Assembly (NCBI GenBank): GCA_034359265.1 | Contig: CP136890.1 | Coordinates: forward strand, 41,018,501 to 41,082,500 | Length of the DNA stretch: 64,000 nt | Source: Canna indica | Lineage: Eukaryota > Streptophyta > Magnoliopsida > Zingiberales > Cannaceae | Reading direction: 5' to 3' | Shown here: piece by piece, positions 34,397 to 45,569 of the stretch | Position numbering within the stretch: position 1 is the stretch's first letter | Layout of the letters: each line of letters opens with the position of its first letter | Translations under genes and position numbers: made by a program | The notes under the pieces: model-generated | Told to the model about the DNA's origin: nothing | Seen by the model: the letters and a program-made list of their open reading frames with translations, nothing else | Databases searched by the model: none

Positions 34397-35977
34397 TCAT
34401 TGAGTGGTAGTCATCTTTGGAACCCAAATGAACCTAGCATGAGGGTTCCTTTTAACAGACACAACCTCTAACCATATGCCCATATATCCCACAAGAAAAG
34501 TAACTTTCATTAAATTTCTTAGATTTATAAGTATGAGCATGGAGAAGTGAGCATGATCATGAGCATGTGAGATTTTCCTAACATGAGTAACCTTAGGCAT
34601 AGCATTTTGTAAGGTTATCATCTTATCATTTAGCATGCATAATTCCTTCTTTAAGATAAGCATGCTATAATTTAAATGTTCTACTCTGAGAACTCAAGAA
34701 CTTGTTTTCATTCTCCAATTTTTCATTCTCATTTTCTATATCTTTTTTTTTTTTTTCAAAGGTGTGCTTCTTATCCTTAAGACTTTCTACTTCTTTCTTT
34801 AAGGCATTGCATGAAAGTAATAAGTTATCATTTTCTTCATCTAATGACTTGTTATCCTTTTTAATTTCCTTAAATTTTCTACTAATAGCATTAAATTCAT
34901 CATGCATTTGTTCAAATTCTATTTCTAATTCTTCTTGCATGAATGAAAGTTCACCAAAAGTTAATTTTACCTCATTGTCATTTGCCATGAGGCAAAGGTT
35001 TGCCTTCTTGATCTTGGTGTCCTCCTCACTTGATAAGGATTCACTTTCATCCCATGAAGCCATCATTGCTTTCTTCTTCTTCTTGTACTTGTCCTTCTTG
35101 TAAGGTGTGGAGGTTGAGGTCATCTTGAGTAGTGGACAATCCTTCTTTAGGTGCCCCGTCTTGTTGCAATTGAAGCATGTGTAGCCTCCTTTGCCTCTCC
35201 TCATGCCACCCCTCATGAAGCTCATGAACCTTCTTGCCATCATCGTCATCTCTTCTAGATCATCAAATTCTTCTTCGAATGATGAAGGTTCTTCAACTCG
35301 GTGTGATGCTTTTAAAGCAATGCTCTTGCTTTGGGGGGCATCTTCCTCCTTGTCTGCCCTCATGTGGATCTCATGAGTCATGAGAGATCCAATGAGTTCG
35401 GTGATTTTCAAGGTTGTTAATTCCTTGGCTTCCATGACGACAATCACCTTTGGCTCCCAAGCCTTGGGAAGAGATTGGAGGAGCTTCCTTACCTTCTCCT
35501 CTTCTCTAATGTCTTTACCAAGATTGCATAAACCGTTAGCAATGTTTTGAAAGTGTGCATATGTTTCATCAATGGTTTCATGCGATTGCGTTCAAAACAT
35601 TTCATAGTCATGCATGAGAAGGTTAATCTTGGACGCCTTAACTTGTGAGGTATCTTCATGTGTAGTCTCTAGGATATTCCGAAGTTCAAAGGCCGACTTA
35701 CAAGTTAAATCCTATTAAACTCATTAATAGATAGGCCACAATAAAAAGCATTTATGGCCTTGGCATTTGCATTAAAAAGTTTGACCTCATCTTGGTTCCA
35801 TTCATCCATATTCTTAGTAGGTTGTTTATACTTTACTTGAATCATTCTCCATACATCCATGCCTAGTGATTGAAGGAAGATATTCATTCTAATCATCCAA
35901 AAGGCAAGGTTGTTTCCATCGAAAAGTAATGGAGTATGAGTTGAGGACCCTTGAGCTAGTTGGATTTCGATAGACAT
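34397..35977 (-). pseudogene. Copia gag with zinc knuckle and coiled coil
   Basis: The N-terminal frame (35705-35977) has PLLFDGNNLAFWMIRM and the frame resumes after stops near 35590 and 35700. The 34665-35447 frame contains the CCHC knuckle CFNCNKTGHLKKDC (about 35140-35180) followed by ~150 residues of charged heptad-like sequence rich in Glu, Lys and Asn, a likely coiled coil. The last part, with ARFIWVPK, precedes the protease. Knuckle-then-coiled-coil architecture is shared with the element at 46701-53826. Confidence 0.85.
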
Positions 35978-36020
35978 TCTAAGTTGTAGGGTAGATGGTT
36001 AACTCTAGACCTACGACATT

Positions 36021-36032
36021 GCTCTGATACCA
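36021..36032 (-). other. Primer-binding site, initiator-Met tRNA
   Basis: The minus strand reads TGGTATCAGAGC exactly, two bases after the LTR end GAACAACA. Confidence 0.9.
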
Positions 36033-36034
36033 AA

Positions 36035-37237
36035 TGTTGTTCAAATATCCACACTAGAAGGGGGGGTTGAATAGTGTGTAAGCTAATTCTAAGTTCAATT
36101 AGCTCTTTTCAATTTTAATCCCTTTAACAACCAAATTAACGTTCTCTTGAAATGGATACTTAACAAGTGTATAGGAGCAATTAAAAGGAAGTAAACAACC
36201 AATGCAAACACAATATGTATAGTGGTTCGGCCAACCCACCTACTCTACTACCTTGGCTCCTCATCAAAGATTTCTAACCCAAATGCTTTATAGGTAGAGT
36301 GTTTCCCTAAGAATACAATGAGGATCCACTTCTCAGCTCTTGAGAAAACCTCAACACCTATTCTTCTAGCAAAACACAAATCTACAAAGCAACCTAAGGT
36401 GTTCAACTAGCACACCCTACAAGCTAACTTGAGAATCACAATTTAACAACTAGAGAAAATAAGTTTAAAGGAGCAAGAATGCAAATCAAACTTGTGTGCT
36501 CATTTCTTTGCCTTCCAAGACTTCAACTCCTCAAGGTGGATGGTAGAAATTGATATTCGGGAGTTGAATCGCGAAGAATGCCTTGAGAGGAATGAGTATC
36601 GTTGACGTTAGGGCTTTGAAATCTCAACTAGAAGGCTTTAATGCTTGATTGGTAGACTTAATAAAAAAGTGGAGGGGTTTAGGTGAGAAGTTATGACCCC
36701 TATTTATAAGCCTTCAAAGAAGCCTCAGCCAACAACCGTTACAACGGGTCTTTTTTTGCCCATTGACGCCCGTCGGTCGATCACTCGGTCGATGGGGTGG
36801 TCAACCGCCCGAGTGACCGGCCATCGACTGAGAGTCCCCTGTTGATTTTGGGCCTTTGCCGATCAGTCAGTGGTCGATAGTCGATCGATCAACCTATTGA
36901 TCGGCGAATGATTGATATGCTGAATTCTGCCCAATTTTTTTATTTTTCTACTCGATGTCTGTTTTCGAGTTTCGTCTTCGGGTTTTGACTTGGGACATAT
37001 TACAAACAAGTTTGGTTGATATCCCAGGGGCATATTACATTCATTTCTAATTCTAAACCTAGGAAGATACGCGATAGCCATCGGCGCCATTTTTTATCGA
37101 TTATTTGCATTTTATCGGACAAAGTTCGTAGGCGTATCGTTCTATCAACCTAAACTCAAAACTCAATAAATAAGTTAGTTTCATGTTTGTTATCATCAAA
37201 ATAGATAATGAGGCCTAGGGGAAACCTTGGGCCAACA
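36035..37237 (-). mobile_element. 5' LTR of the SIRE-like element
   Basis: 1203 bp, plus strand TGTTGTTCAAATATCC ... GGGCCAACA. The inner boundary is fixed by the primer site. It contains a GATC-palindrome cluster (about 36772-36905) and a TATA-like TATAAATA on the minus strand at 36701-36708. Confidence 0.9.
36701..36708 (-). promoter_or_regulatory. Putative TATA box of the SIRE-like LTR
   Basis: The minus strand TATAAATA lies about 65 bp downstream of the GATC-palindrome cluster. Confidence 0.5.
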
Positions 37238-38064
37238 GAAGTTATGCCAATTCGGCCTCCACGACCACTTGCTCAAGCACGGCCTCCATGACCGCTCACT
37301 CTAGTTCAGCCTCCATGGTTGCTCACTCCAGTTCGACCTCCACGATCGCTTGCTCCAGTTCACCCTCTATGGTTGCTCGCTCCAACTCGGCCTCCACGGT
37401 CATTCGTTCTAGTTCGGCCTTTACGGTCGTTAGCTCCAGCTCGGTAGATCACTCAACACAACTCAACCTTTACAATGGCTGACACAACATGGAAAAATAT
37501 TTTTCAAAATTCCTCAAAGCTGTAGGGAAACCAGAGACAGAAAAGTTAACCCTACTTTGCTCGACACGCAATCCTCCAGACTCTGACCGAGCTTGGGGGC
37601 TATGGACTGGACTAGAACTATTAGACTCGGTCAGATTAGACCCAGCAACGCCCCACAACGCAACTCGAGCAGAACCAGGCGGCTCTAGCTGGGGTCTTCA
37701 CCCGATCATATTCCTAAACCTGACTCGAGCTAGACCATACGGCTTCTCCCGGCCATACAAGGGCATCCACGTCCTTCCTTATCACAAGGGATACGCCATT
37801 ACAAGCTCGCCATCTCCGGGATCAGCCTCGACCTATTCATAGCAATATCCCCCCGAGATTGTTGGGTGGCGTCATCACCTTCACCTACAATAAGTACAGA
37901 CACAACACGCCTCAAGTACCCTAAGTTTCATTTTCTATTACCTCCACCTTGGAGATCCATTAACTTGAGTGTCAGAGTGTCTTTTGCAGCCCCCCCCCCC
38001 ACCGGAGTTGTGTCTGACTAGAAGAGACACCGAGCCGGGCCAGACTACTCCAATTCTCAGGCAG
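37238..38064 (+). mobile_element. Tat/gypsy LTR piece with minisatellite
   Basis: Plus-strand homologue of 9584-10740, starting inside the 30-bp minisatellite (37238-37450, about 7 units) and continuing to TTTTGCAG, the C-run and GAGACACCGAGCC. The 5' side is cut exactly at the end of the SIRE-like LTR. Reading frames here are shadows of the repeat. Confidence 0.75.
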
Positions 38065-38252
38065 GAACAGACGTGGATGCCTTTGTATGGCTAGATGGAG
38101 CCCCCAGGTGGAGCCCGTGGAGCCGTCTGGTCTGACTCGAGTCAGGTTTAGGAGTATGGCCGGGTGGAGCTCCCAGGCAGAGCCGTCTGGTTTGGCTCGA
38201 GTTGGGTTGTAGGGTGCTGCTAGGCGACCGGGCCCAGTAGTACTAGTCCAAT
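38065..38252 (-). mobile_element. Inverted Tat LTR segment
   Basis: GACGTGGATGCC through GGCTCGAGTTGGG to AGTACTAGTCC matches 9870-10065 in the same direction, meaning it is opposite to the LTR piece just before it. The two form a head-to-head junction at about 38065. Confidence 0.65.
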
Positions 38253-38255
38253 GCA

Positions 38256-38630
38256 GTAACTAATCACCGAAGAGCATTGAATCCCTGCAGATTGTACCTC
38301 ACACTACTCGGGTAGTCATGATATTGTGAATGGAGTCTCTTACAACCACACTAAAAGAGTTTAGTGATGGCTCGTGGAAATTCAAATAGAAGAGTTCTAT
38401 TGAATTCGACTCTTCATCCTGCACGACTCACTATTGGATTAGTGTGGGGCCCAATGGGTCACATACAAATAGGCTTCCCTCGTAACGGTATTTATGGGAT
38501 AGAGCTCGAACGCGGCACTTAATGTTTGCTAGCACGAACATGACGCGACGTGATTACGGTTCTCGTCTATGAATAAAATCAAGAAAGGTATTTCCCATTC
38601 GAATGACTAAGCTTGGTGTTAGTATTCGCA
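38256..38630 (+). mobile_element. Angela-like LTR fragment
   Basis: GTAACTAATCACCGAAG and GTGTGGGGCCCAATGGGTCACA match the reverse complement of about 30090-30310 in the full Angela-like LTR. Confidence 0.7.
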
Positions 38631-38639
38631 TATAATGCA

Positions 38640-39097
38640 AGGCCAGATGAAAATAAATAGTTTTATTTTATTTTGTATAACTCCTTACATAAATTACTAT
38701 TCCAATCAACATATAAAATTTATGAATAGAAAGAGTTTTGTTCTCGAAACTAAAAGTGTAAACCTTCTAAATCCATGCGAGAAAGTGAAACAATTTATGA
38801 GAAAGAGGCAAAAACATTATAAAGATCTAAAAGAAAGTCAGAATCAATAAAAAAGTCTATAGGCGCTAATAGCATTATTTTGGCTTCTACCTTACTACTC
38901 ATGCATATTATTCCTCCCATGGTTGTTGATTAATTTGTGGGTTGTAAGGAATCCATGCAAAGTATTAGAAAATAAGTTCGAACCACAATTGTAACATCAT
39001 CACATAATACCTTTGGGAAAAAATATGACATGCCATTTGTTCACTCAAAAAATGAGCATAGTTTTATCCACTTTTCTTTAATTACATATTATATATA
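38640..39097. other. AT-rich flank of the MULE, no gene recognised
   Basis: A 71-codon plus frame at 38635-38850 has no recognisable motif. I treat it as chance in AT-rich DNA. Confidence 0.4.
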
Positions 39098-39208
39098 GAG
39101 CAATTACTCAAATCCATAACTTCAACCTGGTTTTTTCCAAAATTAGCTATAACATGAATCCGAATATTCCCATATCCATAACTTAATACCCCAAGTTCCA
39201 ATTTTGCC
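39098..39208 (+). repeat. Left terminal inverted repeat of the MULE
   Basis: It pairs with 60875-60985, starting GAGCAATTACTC against GAGTATTAATTACTC, and ending near ATTTTGCC. Confidence 0.8.
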
Positions 39209-39229
39209 CTCATTCCTTCTGGGCCGCTC

Positions 39230-39610
39230 GTTTGAAGCCTAGTCAAGCGGTTCGACCAAAATTTGAACCGGTTCAAAAAAAATTGGGAACTGATTCAACA
39301 AAAACTTCTCGCTCATCAAAACCTTTTACCTTTTACCTCAAAACACTTACCTTTTACCTTTTACCTTTCATCTCACCCGATCGCCCGACCTTGAGACCAG
39401 ACGCCGCAGTTGTCGCCGCCCCACCGAGGTCGCACTCAATACTTCGGAAGCAAACACCGCTGTTGTTGCCACCCCCAATCGCCGACTTCTTCCCCGTCCA
39501 AAGCGCCAAAAGCAAACACCATAGTTCTCGCCGCACCAATCGCCACAATTGTCGCTGTTGGAATCGCCACAGTTGTTGCCGCCCCAAAAGCCGCATTTAA
39601 TTTCTTACCT
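39230..39610 (+). other. GC-richer stretch inside the left MULE end
   Basis: It contains a short CTTTTACC-type tandem tract (about 39324-39368) followed by a CGCC-rich stretch without introns or domain. Likely untranslated or captured sequence upstream of the plus-strand gene. Confidence 0.35.
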
Positions 39611-39710
39611 TGAAGGTTATTTTCAATCCGAAATTTTTAGCTTGTGCCCTAATTTTCCAATTCTATACTTTAAAGATTTCTACAAAGTTTCATTTGCTTA
39701 TTAACTGCTT

Positions 39711-40790
39711 ATTGTTATACATTGTTGATTAACTGTTTGTGAATACTTATGGATTAGTAAAATTTAAATGTCATTTTATACTTTTGCAAAAGTATAGAAT
39801 GGTCATAAATTAGGGTTATATTGTTATACTTTTGCTAATGCAATTCCATGCCTTGAATTGTTATTTATTTCCTTAATTACTGTTTGTGAATAATTAGGAA
39901 TTAGTATAATTTAAATTTCATTCTATACTTTTGCAAAAGTATGGAATGATCATAAATTAGAGTACTATTGCATTAATAAACCTTATATTAGCTTCTACAT
40001 GCATGTATATAATGATTCCACATGTTCAACTAAATGTGTGATTTTTTTTGTTAGTTATAGACTTTTAAAGAAGTCTATAATACTATTTTATTGAGTAATG
40101 GGTTTTATTTGAGTCCATCCAGTAGTCCAAATTATATTCATCTAGCAGTATGCAATACGGTGAGCAATTCTAGAGGAACCATGATCCAAAATGCATTAGT
40201 AGCTCCACATATAGTTACCAAATGCAATCTACTCAGGTTAAAACCTAGCTAGGCCCAACTCCCATCCTTTATCATTACATTCCTATGAAAACTACTGAAA
40301 TTGTTTATTTCAAATAATCCTGGATAATTTGGAATCTAGACCTTGTTTATACATTGCTTATTTACTATTTATGAATTGTTATGAATTAGTGTAATTTAAA
40401 TGTCATTCTATACTTTTACAAATGTATGAAATGGTCATAAATTAGGATTATATTGTTATACTTTTGCTAATGCAATTCCATGCCTTAATTGTTATTCATT
40501 TTGTTATTTACTGTTTACGAATAATTATGAATTAGTAAAATTTAAATGTCATTCTATACTTTTGCGAAAGTATGGAATGGTCATAAATTAGGGTAATATT
40601 GTATTAATAAGCCTTATATAGACTTCTATATGCATGTATATAATGATTCCACGTGGTCAATGAAATGTGTGATTTTTTTGTTAGTTATAGACTTTTAAAG
40701 AAGTTTGGAATACTATTCTATTGAGTAATAGATTTTATTTGAGTCCATCTAGTAGTCCAAATTACATTTATCTAGAAGTGTGGAATACTA
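39711..40790 (+). repeat. Two tandem copies of a ~635 bp MULE internal repeat
   Basis: 39711-40160 and 40343-40790 are homologous (for example ATGCATGTATATAATGATTCC and GAGTCCATCTAGTAGTCC in both). Each contains two copies of the palindrome ATACTTTTGCAAAAGTAT or a variant (39779, 39925, 40410, 40555) and a TATAGACTT/AAGTCTATA stem near 40060. Confidence 0.8.
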
Positions 40791-40861
40791 TTTTAAATGA
40801 TTCATTTATTTTTAATGAAATACGGTGCTTAGTTTATCTAGAGTTACTCTTCAATTTGAAT

Positions 40862-43800
40862 ATGAGTACCCAACGCAGCACTCGCAGGGTGTCATTTGCA
40901 GGTATGAGTCTATTTTTTTGTTTATTAACAATTAGATCTTCTCTAATTTTTGAAACAATAAACTATTTATGTTGCAGACCTAATTGATGATAGAAGTGAG
41001 CAAGATACATAAGAAGCAGAGACCTCTTATGGACCACCCTCAAGAGTTGTAAAAGCACGTGCACATGTCCTTCAGTGGACTTGCTACGTTGATAGATTCA
41101 GAAGGTTCCTCAGATTGGGTTCCGAGCACAATTGGAGCAACCTCCAAAGCATACACATAAGTCCCCAGGAGAAAACTCTCATACTGAGCACCCCATTCGG
41201 AATATTCTTGGACATTGGAGAATTCCCAATGTCCAAGAATTTGCTCTTATTAATTATAGAAAAAATCATACTTTTGGTCCTCACAATTTGCTCGAATTTT
41301 GGTTTTAGTCCTCATAGTTTCAAAATTTTAGTTTTAGTCCTCACACTTTAGTTTTATTTAAGATTTGGTCTCTGCCGTCACATGAGGCCTAAACAAAGCT
41401 GACGTGGATAACAGATGTTGATTGGACATTGCTGATGTGGACCTACAAATACCAACTTTGTAAACTATGGGGAATAAAACTAAAATTTTGTAAACTATAG
41501 GGACTAAAACCAAAATTTTGTAAACTATATGGACTAAAATCAAAATTCAAGTAAACTATATGGACCAAAATTATTATTATTTTCTTAAAAAATATAAAAT
41601 ATCACAAGATTTTTTAAATTTATTTATAAATAATTATAATATTTAAAAATATTAAATTTGAGCACACTACAGTGATTTACGTTAATTTGAGTGTATTTAA
41701 ACCGACGTCGTCATTAGGCGTTGGTTTTTATCCGTTAATTACCCTAATTTAGCATGAATTCTATAGTGGTTGTAGAATTCAAAAACCTACACTCCTGATC
41801 TACTCATTTCTTCAAAGCGGTATAAATTAGATTTTGATCCTAAATTTGGCGCATTCAAAGCGGTATAAATTAGATTTCAAACGTCAAAAAAATATTGATT
41901 TTCACACTAATAAATGTCGGTTTTCCATGCATTTACTATAGTGACAACACCATAATATAAAGTTATTGCTAGGATTTCATGAGCATTGTTGAGGGATATT
42001 CAGATATACAAAACATACTACAAAATATTAATATGTACCATGTTCAATTAATGTATTCAATGCAAGAATACGAAATCAAATGTTTGTGTACAAATGTTTG
42101 TCTTAAATAGAAAATAAATTAATCTTACAAATATTAAACTAATCTTCTAAATATATAAATATGTCATTGCACTTTTCAAAATAAAATCCAAAATAAATCA
42201 ACTTAATCTGTAAAAAGTTTGCTCAATTTTAATATTTTTAAATATTATATTTATTTATAAATAAATTTTAAAAAATATCATGTGATTTTTTATATTTATT
42301 AGGAAAAATAATTACTTGAATTTTGATTTTAGTCCCTATAGTTTACAAAATTTTGGTTTTAGTCCTCATAGTTTACAAAATTTTGATTTTAGTCCCCATA
42401 GTTTACAAAGTTGGTCCCTGCAGGCTCCACGTCAGTAATATCCAGTCAGCACCTGTTATCCACGTCAGCACCGTTTAGGCCTCATGTGACGGTAGGGACC
42501 AAATCCTAAAGGGAAATAAAGTGTGGGGACTAAAACCAAAATTGGAACAAACTATGGGGACCAAAAGTATGATTTTCCCTTAATTATAAAGCAGTGTGTG
42601 AAAGAAGTAAATTTCAACTTCAAAAGAAAGAAAGTCAGATTCTTAGAATCTGACATGGCTCTTTTCTTAGGCCTACCTAATCAAGGAGAAATAATTCGAA
42701 TTCCAGAGGAGCCAAGTGAAGCCACTTTCGAGGGTTATATGAATGACATTTTTTTTCCTAATGGAGCATCACCTAGTCGGACCCAAATTGAAGACCTCAT
42801 GAATCAAGTGCATGGGTTTAACAACCCTAGAGACAACGAGGATTTCTATCGTTTGTATATTTTATATGTATGTTCTTGTATATTGTTCTTGACTCCCGAA
42901 TATCGTGTACCGGGTTATTTATTGGGTTATGTAGATAATCTAAAAAATATTAGTAAGTATAATTGGTCCAATTGTATATATTCATTTGTAGCCGGATAAA
43001 TCCCCTCCATTGGGGAAAGAATTAGATTAGTAGTTGAACAACAGCGGGCCAACCCAACTGCCACCTACATGCGTGGATGTGTTATCCTTTTCATGGTTAG
43101 TATGATCATTTTATGTAAATATTTTATTTTATATGGTTAATAACCTATTTTATGGATTATATTGTCTTTAAGAGGGTTGGTTTTTTGAACATGTTCCAAT
43201 GTCGGTACCCCGAGCCATACTTGATAAGCCCAGACTGTAGAAATAGCGTATTATAAATTGGCAAACAAGGACCCTGGAGTCCAAATGGGAGTTTGTGACC
43301 CATGATGCAGTTGTTGAAAATTTTATTCATTCGCCCTAAAAAGAACTTCTATTTCAGCCACGCGTAAGGGTATGAAGTTACATATTGAATTTATTGAATA
43401 TGGGTTAGATTTATAGTAATGTGTTAAATACATTATGATTTGATGAAAAAAAATTTAGACTGCCGAAGAATTGTTGATTGATTTTGTCATTGAATACTGC
43501 CAAGAGCACATTAATAGATATTTGTGAAGGCAGATGAGGAAAGAAAGAAGGCAGATGAAGATAGCCACACTTGATCCATGCCCTATGACCCTAAGTATTA
43601 TTTACAGGACTATTGTTAGGAGGGCACCTATACAAGAGAATAGATATTGGCTCAAGGAAAGGAGGGGAACCCCCTTTGGAAGAAAGTGAATGGCAAAAAA
43701 TCCAAAAAAATTAAGAAATAAATTATTAAGGGTGAAGAAGAAGAAGTAACTGTTATGGGGGAAGGAGGATGCCCAAAATGACTCCCAACGGGAAGGGAAC

Positions 43801-44095
43801 CCTACAAATGGTGAAGAAGAAGAAACAGTTATGGGGTTGGAGGATTCCCAAAAAGACTCCCAACAAGAAGGTGAAGAAGAAGGGAAAATTCTTGTTGCAA
43901 GGTCGGAGCCAACAAAAAGAAGAAAATGAGCTGTTTCAAAGAAATATTCTAAGAGGCCAAAAGTTTCCAAAAAAGATACCACAACAATGTTCCTAACAGA
44001 TTTAAGTCTTCATGATGATGAAGTTGAGGAGAAAAAAGAAGAAGAAACAACATGTAGCCAAAAAAGAAAAAAATCTTCGCAAGGTAAAAACTCTC
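40862..44095 (+). pseudogene. Second MULE gene, 5' part (plant-mobile/DUF1985-like)
   Basis: A first exon from ATG near 40861 (MSTQRSTRRVSFA) ends at a GTATGAG donor. An exon after GTTGCAG at 40978 has one stop, then runs to 41259, where a 1.3 kb element splits it; the frame resumes in register at 42589. The protein has MALFLGLPNQGEI and FYRLYILYVCSCILFLTPEYRVPGYLLGYVDNL, resembling N-terminal regions of plant Ulp1-carrying MULE genes (family name uncertain). Later sequence (43180-44080) includes HVPMSVPRA and Lys/Glu-rich repeats, with stops. It ends at a donor GGTAAAAAC near 44082, just before the Pack-MULE. Confidence 0.6.
41260..42579. mobile_element. Mutator-type inverted-repeat element inside a coding exon
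   Basis: 1320 bp with arms of about 400 bp; ends GAAAAAATCATACTTTTGG and (reverse) GGGAAAATCATACTTTTGG. A perfect 9-bp duplication TTAATTATA lies at 41251-41259 and 42580-42588. The arms are rich in repeats like GTTTACAAAATTTTGGTTTTAG. The middle (41675-42200) is not part of the inverted repeat and may be another insertion, because the pairing stops at TTGAGCA on both arms. It has no coding capacity. Confidence 0.92.
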
Positions 44096-44335
44096 TTTTA
44101 AAATTTAAGGGTAAATATCCAAAAAAAACACGAACTTTGGACATTTTCCCATTTTTAGCATAAATTTTTTTCGTTAGCAAGAAAATACACGAACTATCAT
44201 TCTGTTATCCCGTTTAGCACACACCGTCATTTTGACGATTTTTGCTGACGTGTCACTTAACGGCGACGACATGGCAAATTTTGTCTTAATTGGATTATTA
44301 TTTTATTATTTAAAAAATTATTATTATTTTATTCT

Positions 44336-45133
44336 ATGGCATGTCTCGAAGAGCCTCACCACCTCCACGACCTGTCTCGGCGCCGCCACTGGTGGCGCAC
44401 TGCACCCGGTGATGGCTCGCGAGCTCCGGATTGCTCGTGGGTTGCTCCAGATTGCTCGATCATCTCCTTCTCCGCCACCTCCCCCTTCCTCACCTCCTCC
44501 CGCACCCCCTACTTCGTGCGCACCGCCCTGGGTAACTCCAGCCAAGCGGAGGCCATCGCCGCCCTTGTCCGCTCCTTCGGTTGGTGCCAGCTGATTCCCA
44601 TCTTCAAGGACACCGAGTATGGCACCGGCATGATCCCCTACCTCGTCGACGCCTTCCAGTCCAACGACGCCCGCGTGCCCTACCGCTCGATGATCCCCCT
44701 CATGGCCAACGATGACTAGCTCACCGTCGTGCTCTCCAACCTCAAGACCATGCATCCTAGAGTCTTCGTGGTGCACGCCTCCGACGCCCTCACCGCCCAC
44801 CATCTTGTCATGGCAAGGGAGATCAGCATGATGACCGAAGGCTACACGTGGGTGGTCTGTGGTCTGTGGTCACCTACGGCCTCTCCTCCCTCCCTTCGCC
44901 GCCTGAACAGGGATCGGGAGCTCTTGGGCTTTGGCGGCTTCGGCGAGGTGTACAAGGGGATACTTTCGGGTTCGCTGGTGGAGGTGGAAGTGAAGCGAGT
45001 CTCCCATGAGTCGAGACAAGGGATGCATGAATTGGTGGCAGAGATCGCCAGCATCGGGTGGCTTCAAGACAAAGAAGTAGTGGATACCTTCTCCCTCGTT
45101 CACGCCCTTTGTCGGCACCCTTGTCGCCGGTGA
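44336..45133 (+). pseudogene. Chimeric frame: glutamate receptor-like + L-type lectin receptor kinase
   Basis: One reading frame with a single TAG (44717-44719) in the middle. Residues from about 44460 (SATSPFLTSS, TPYFVRTALGNSSQAEAIAA, YGTGMIPYLVDAFQ, DARVPYRSMIP) match the ligand-binding domain of plant GLR receptors, continuing past the stop as VFVVHASDALTA and MMTEGYTWVV. About 44915-45055 encode LLGFGGFGEVYKGILSGS and VKRVSHESRQGM, the Gly-rich loop and catalytic Lys region of L-type lectin kinases. The stop replaces a codon that is Gln in relatives, a single C-to-T change. Both pieces lack transmembrane and catalytic parts, so neither parental function is expected. Confidence 0.85.
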
Positions 45134-45334
45134 GAACATCGCGTGCATCCTCTTCCACCGGTGTCGTGGTCCCCTCTTCGTGTTGTGGCGGCCGCCGGCG
45201 GGGTGATGGGTGGTGGCGTGAGTTGAAAGGGGGAAGTGGGAACAGCATCAGACAATAATATTCTCTTGGTAAATATCTTGGTCAATAACGAAGAATACGT
45301 GGCATTATTTATCCTAAGTGGCCTCAGTCAAAGA
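45134..45334 (+). other. Third GC-rich segment of the Pack-MULE, origin unknown
   Basis: GC-rich until about 45240, then AT-rich sequence leading to the right inverted repeat. The open frames here carry no domain I recognise. Confidence 0.4.
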
Positions 45335-45569
45335 TAAGTATTTGTCATGTCATCGCCGTTAAGTGACACGTCAGCAAAAACCGTCAAAAATGACGGTGCG
45401 TGCTAAACGGGATAACAGAAAGATAGTTCGTGTATTTCCTTGCTAACGGAAAAAGTTTATGCTAAAAATGAAAAAATATCCAAAGTTCGGTTTTTTTTTC
45501 GTATTTACCCTAAATTTAGTTATTTTAGTTATATAAAAAATATCCATAACTATAATAACAAATTTATAA

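Larger units (their letters stand above)
31980..37237 (-). mobile_element. SIRE-like Ty1/copia element, reverse transcriptase deleted, 3' LTR lost
   Basis: Minus-sense order: LTR 36035-37237, tRNA-iMet primer site, gag with zinc knuckle and coiled coil, protease, integrase, linker, a junction that skips the reverse transcriptase, RNase H, and a short 3' part near 31980-32220 with a CGGGGAGAAAAG purine stretch. No 3' LTR follows. The LTR begins TGTTGGCCCAAGG and is a relative of the LTRs at 2230, 6833 and 46701. Confidence 0.88.
44109..45510. mobile_element. Pack-MULE carrying host gene fragments
   Basis: Terminal inverted repeats of about 175 bp, roughly 90% alike, starting GGGTAAATA at both ends (44109-44285; 45335-45510). 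Flanks are AAAATTTAA (left) and TAAATTTAG (right), 7 of 9 alike, consistent with a decayed 9-bp duplication. The interior is GC-rich, unlike its surroundings, and carries pieces of at least two unrelated host genes. It is inserted in an intron or spacer of the larger MULE. Confidence 0.9.

Noticed and set aside
34702..35103. 133-codon plus frame rich in Ser and Phe
   Set aside because: Mirror of the Lys/Glu-rich coiled coil of copia gag on the minus strand.
44324..45248. Long minus-strand frames in the Pack-MULE (159 and 124 codons)
   Set aside because: Shadows of the GC-rich plus-strand receptor and kinase fragments, which have clear domain matches.
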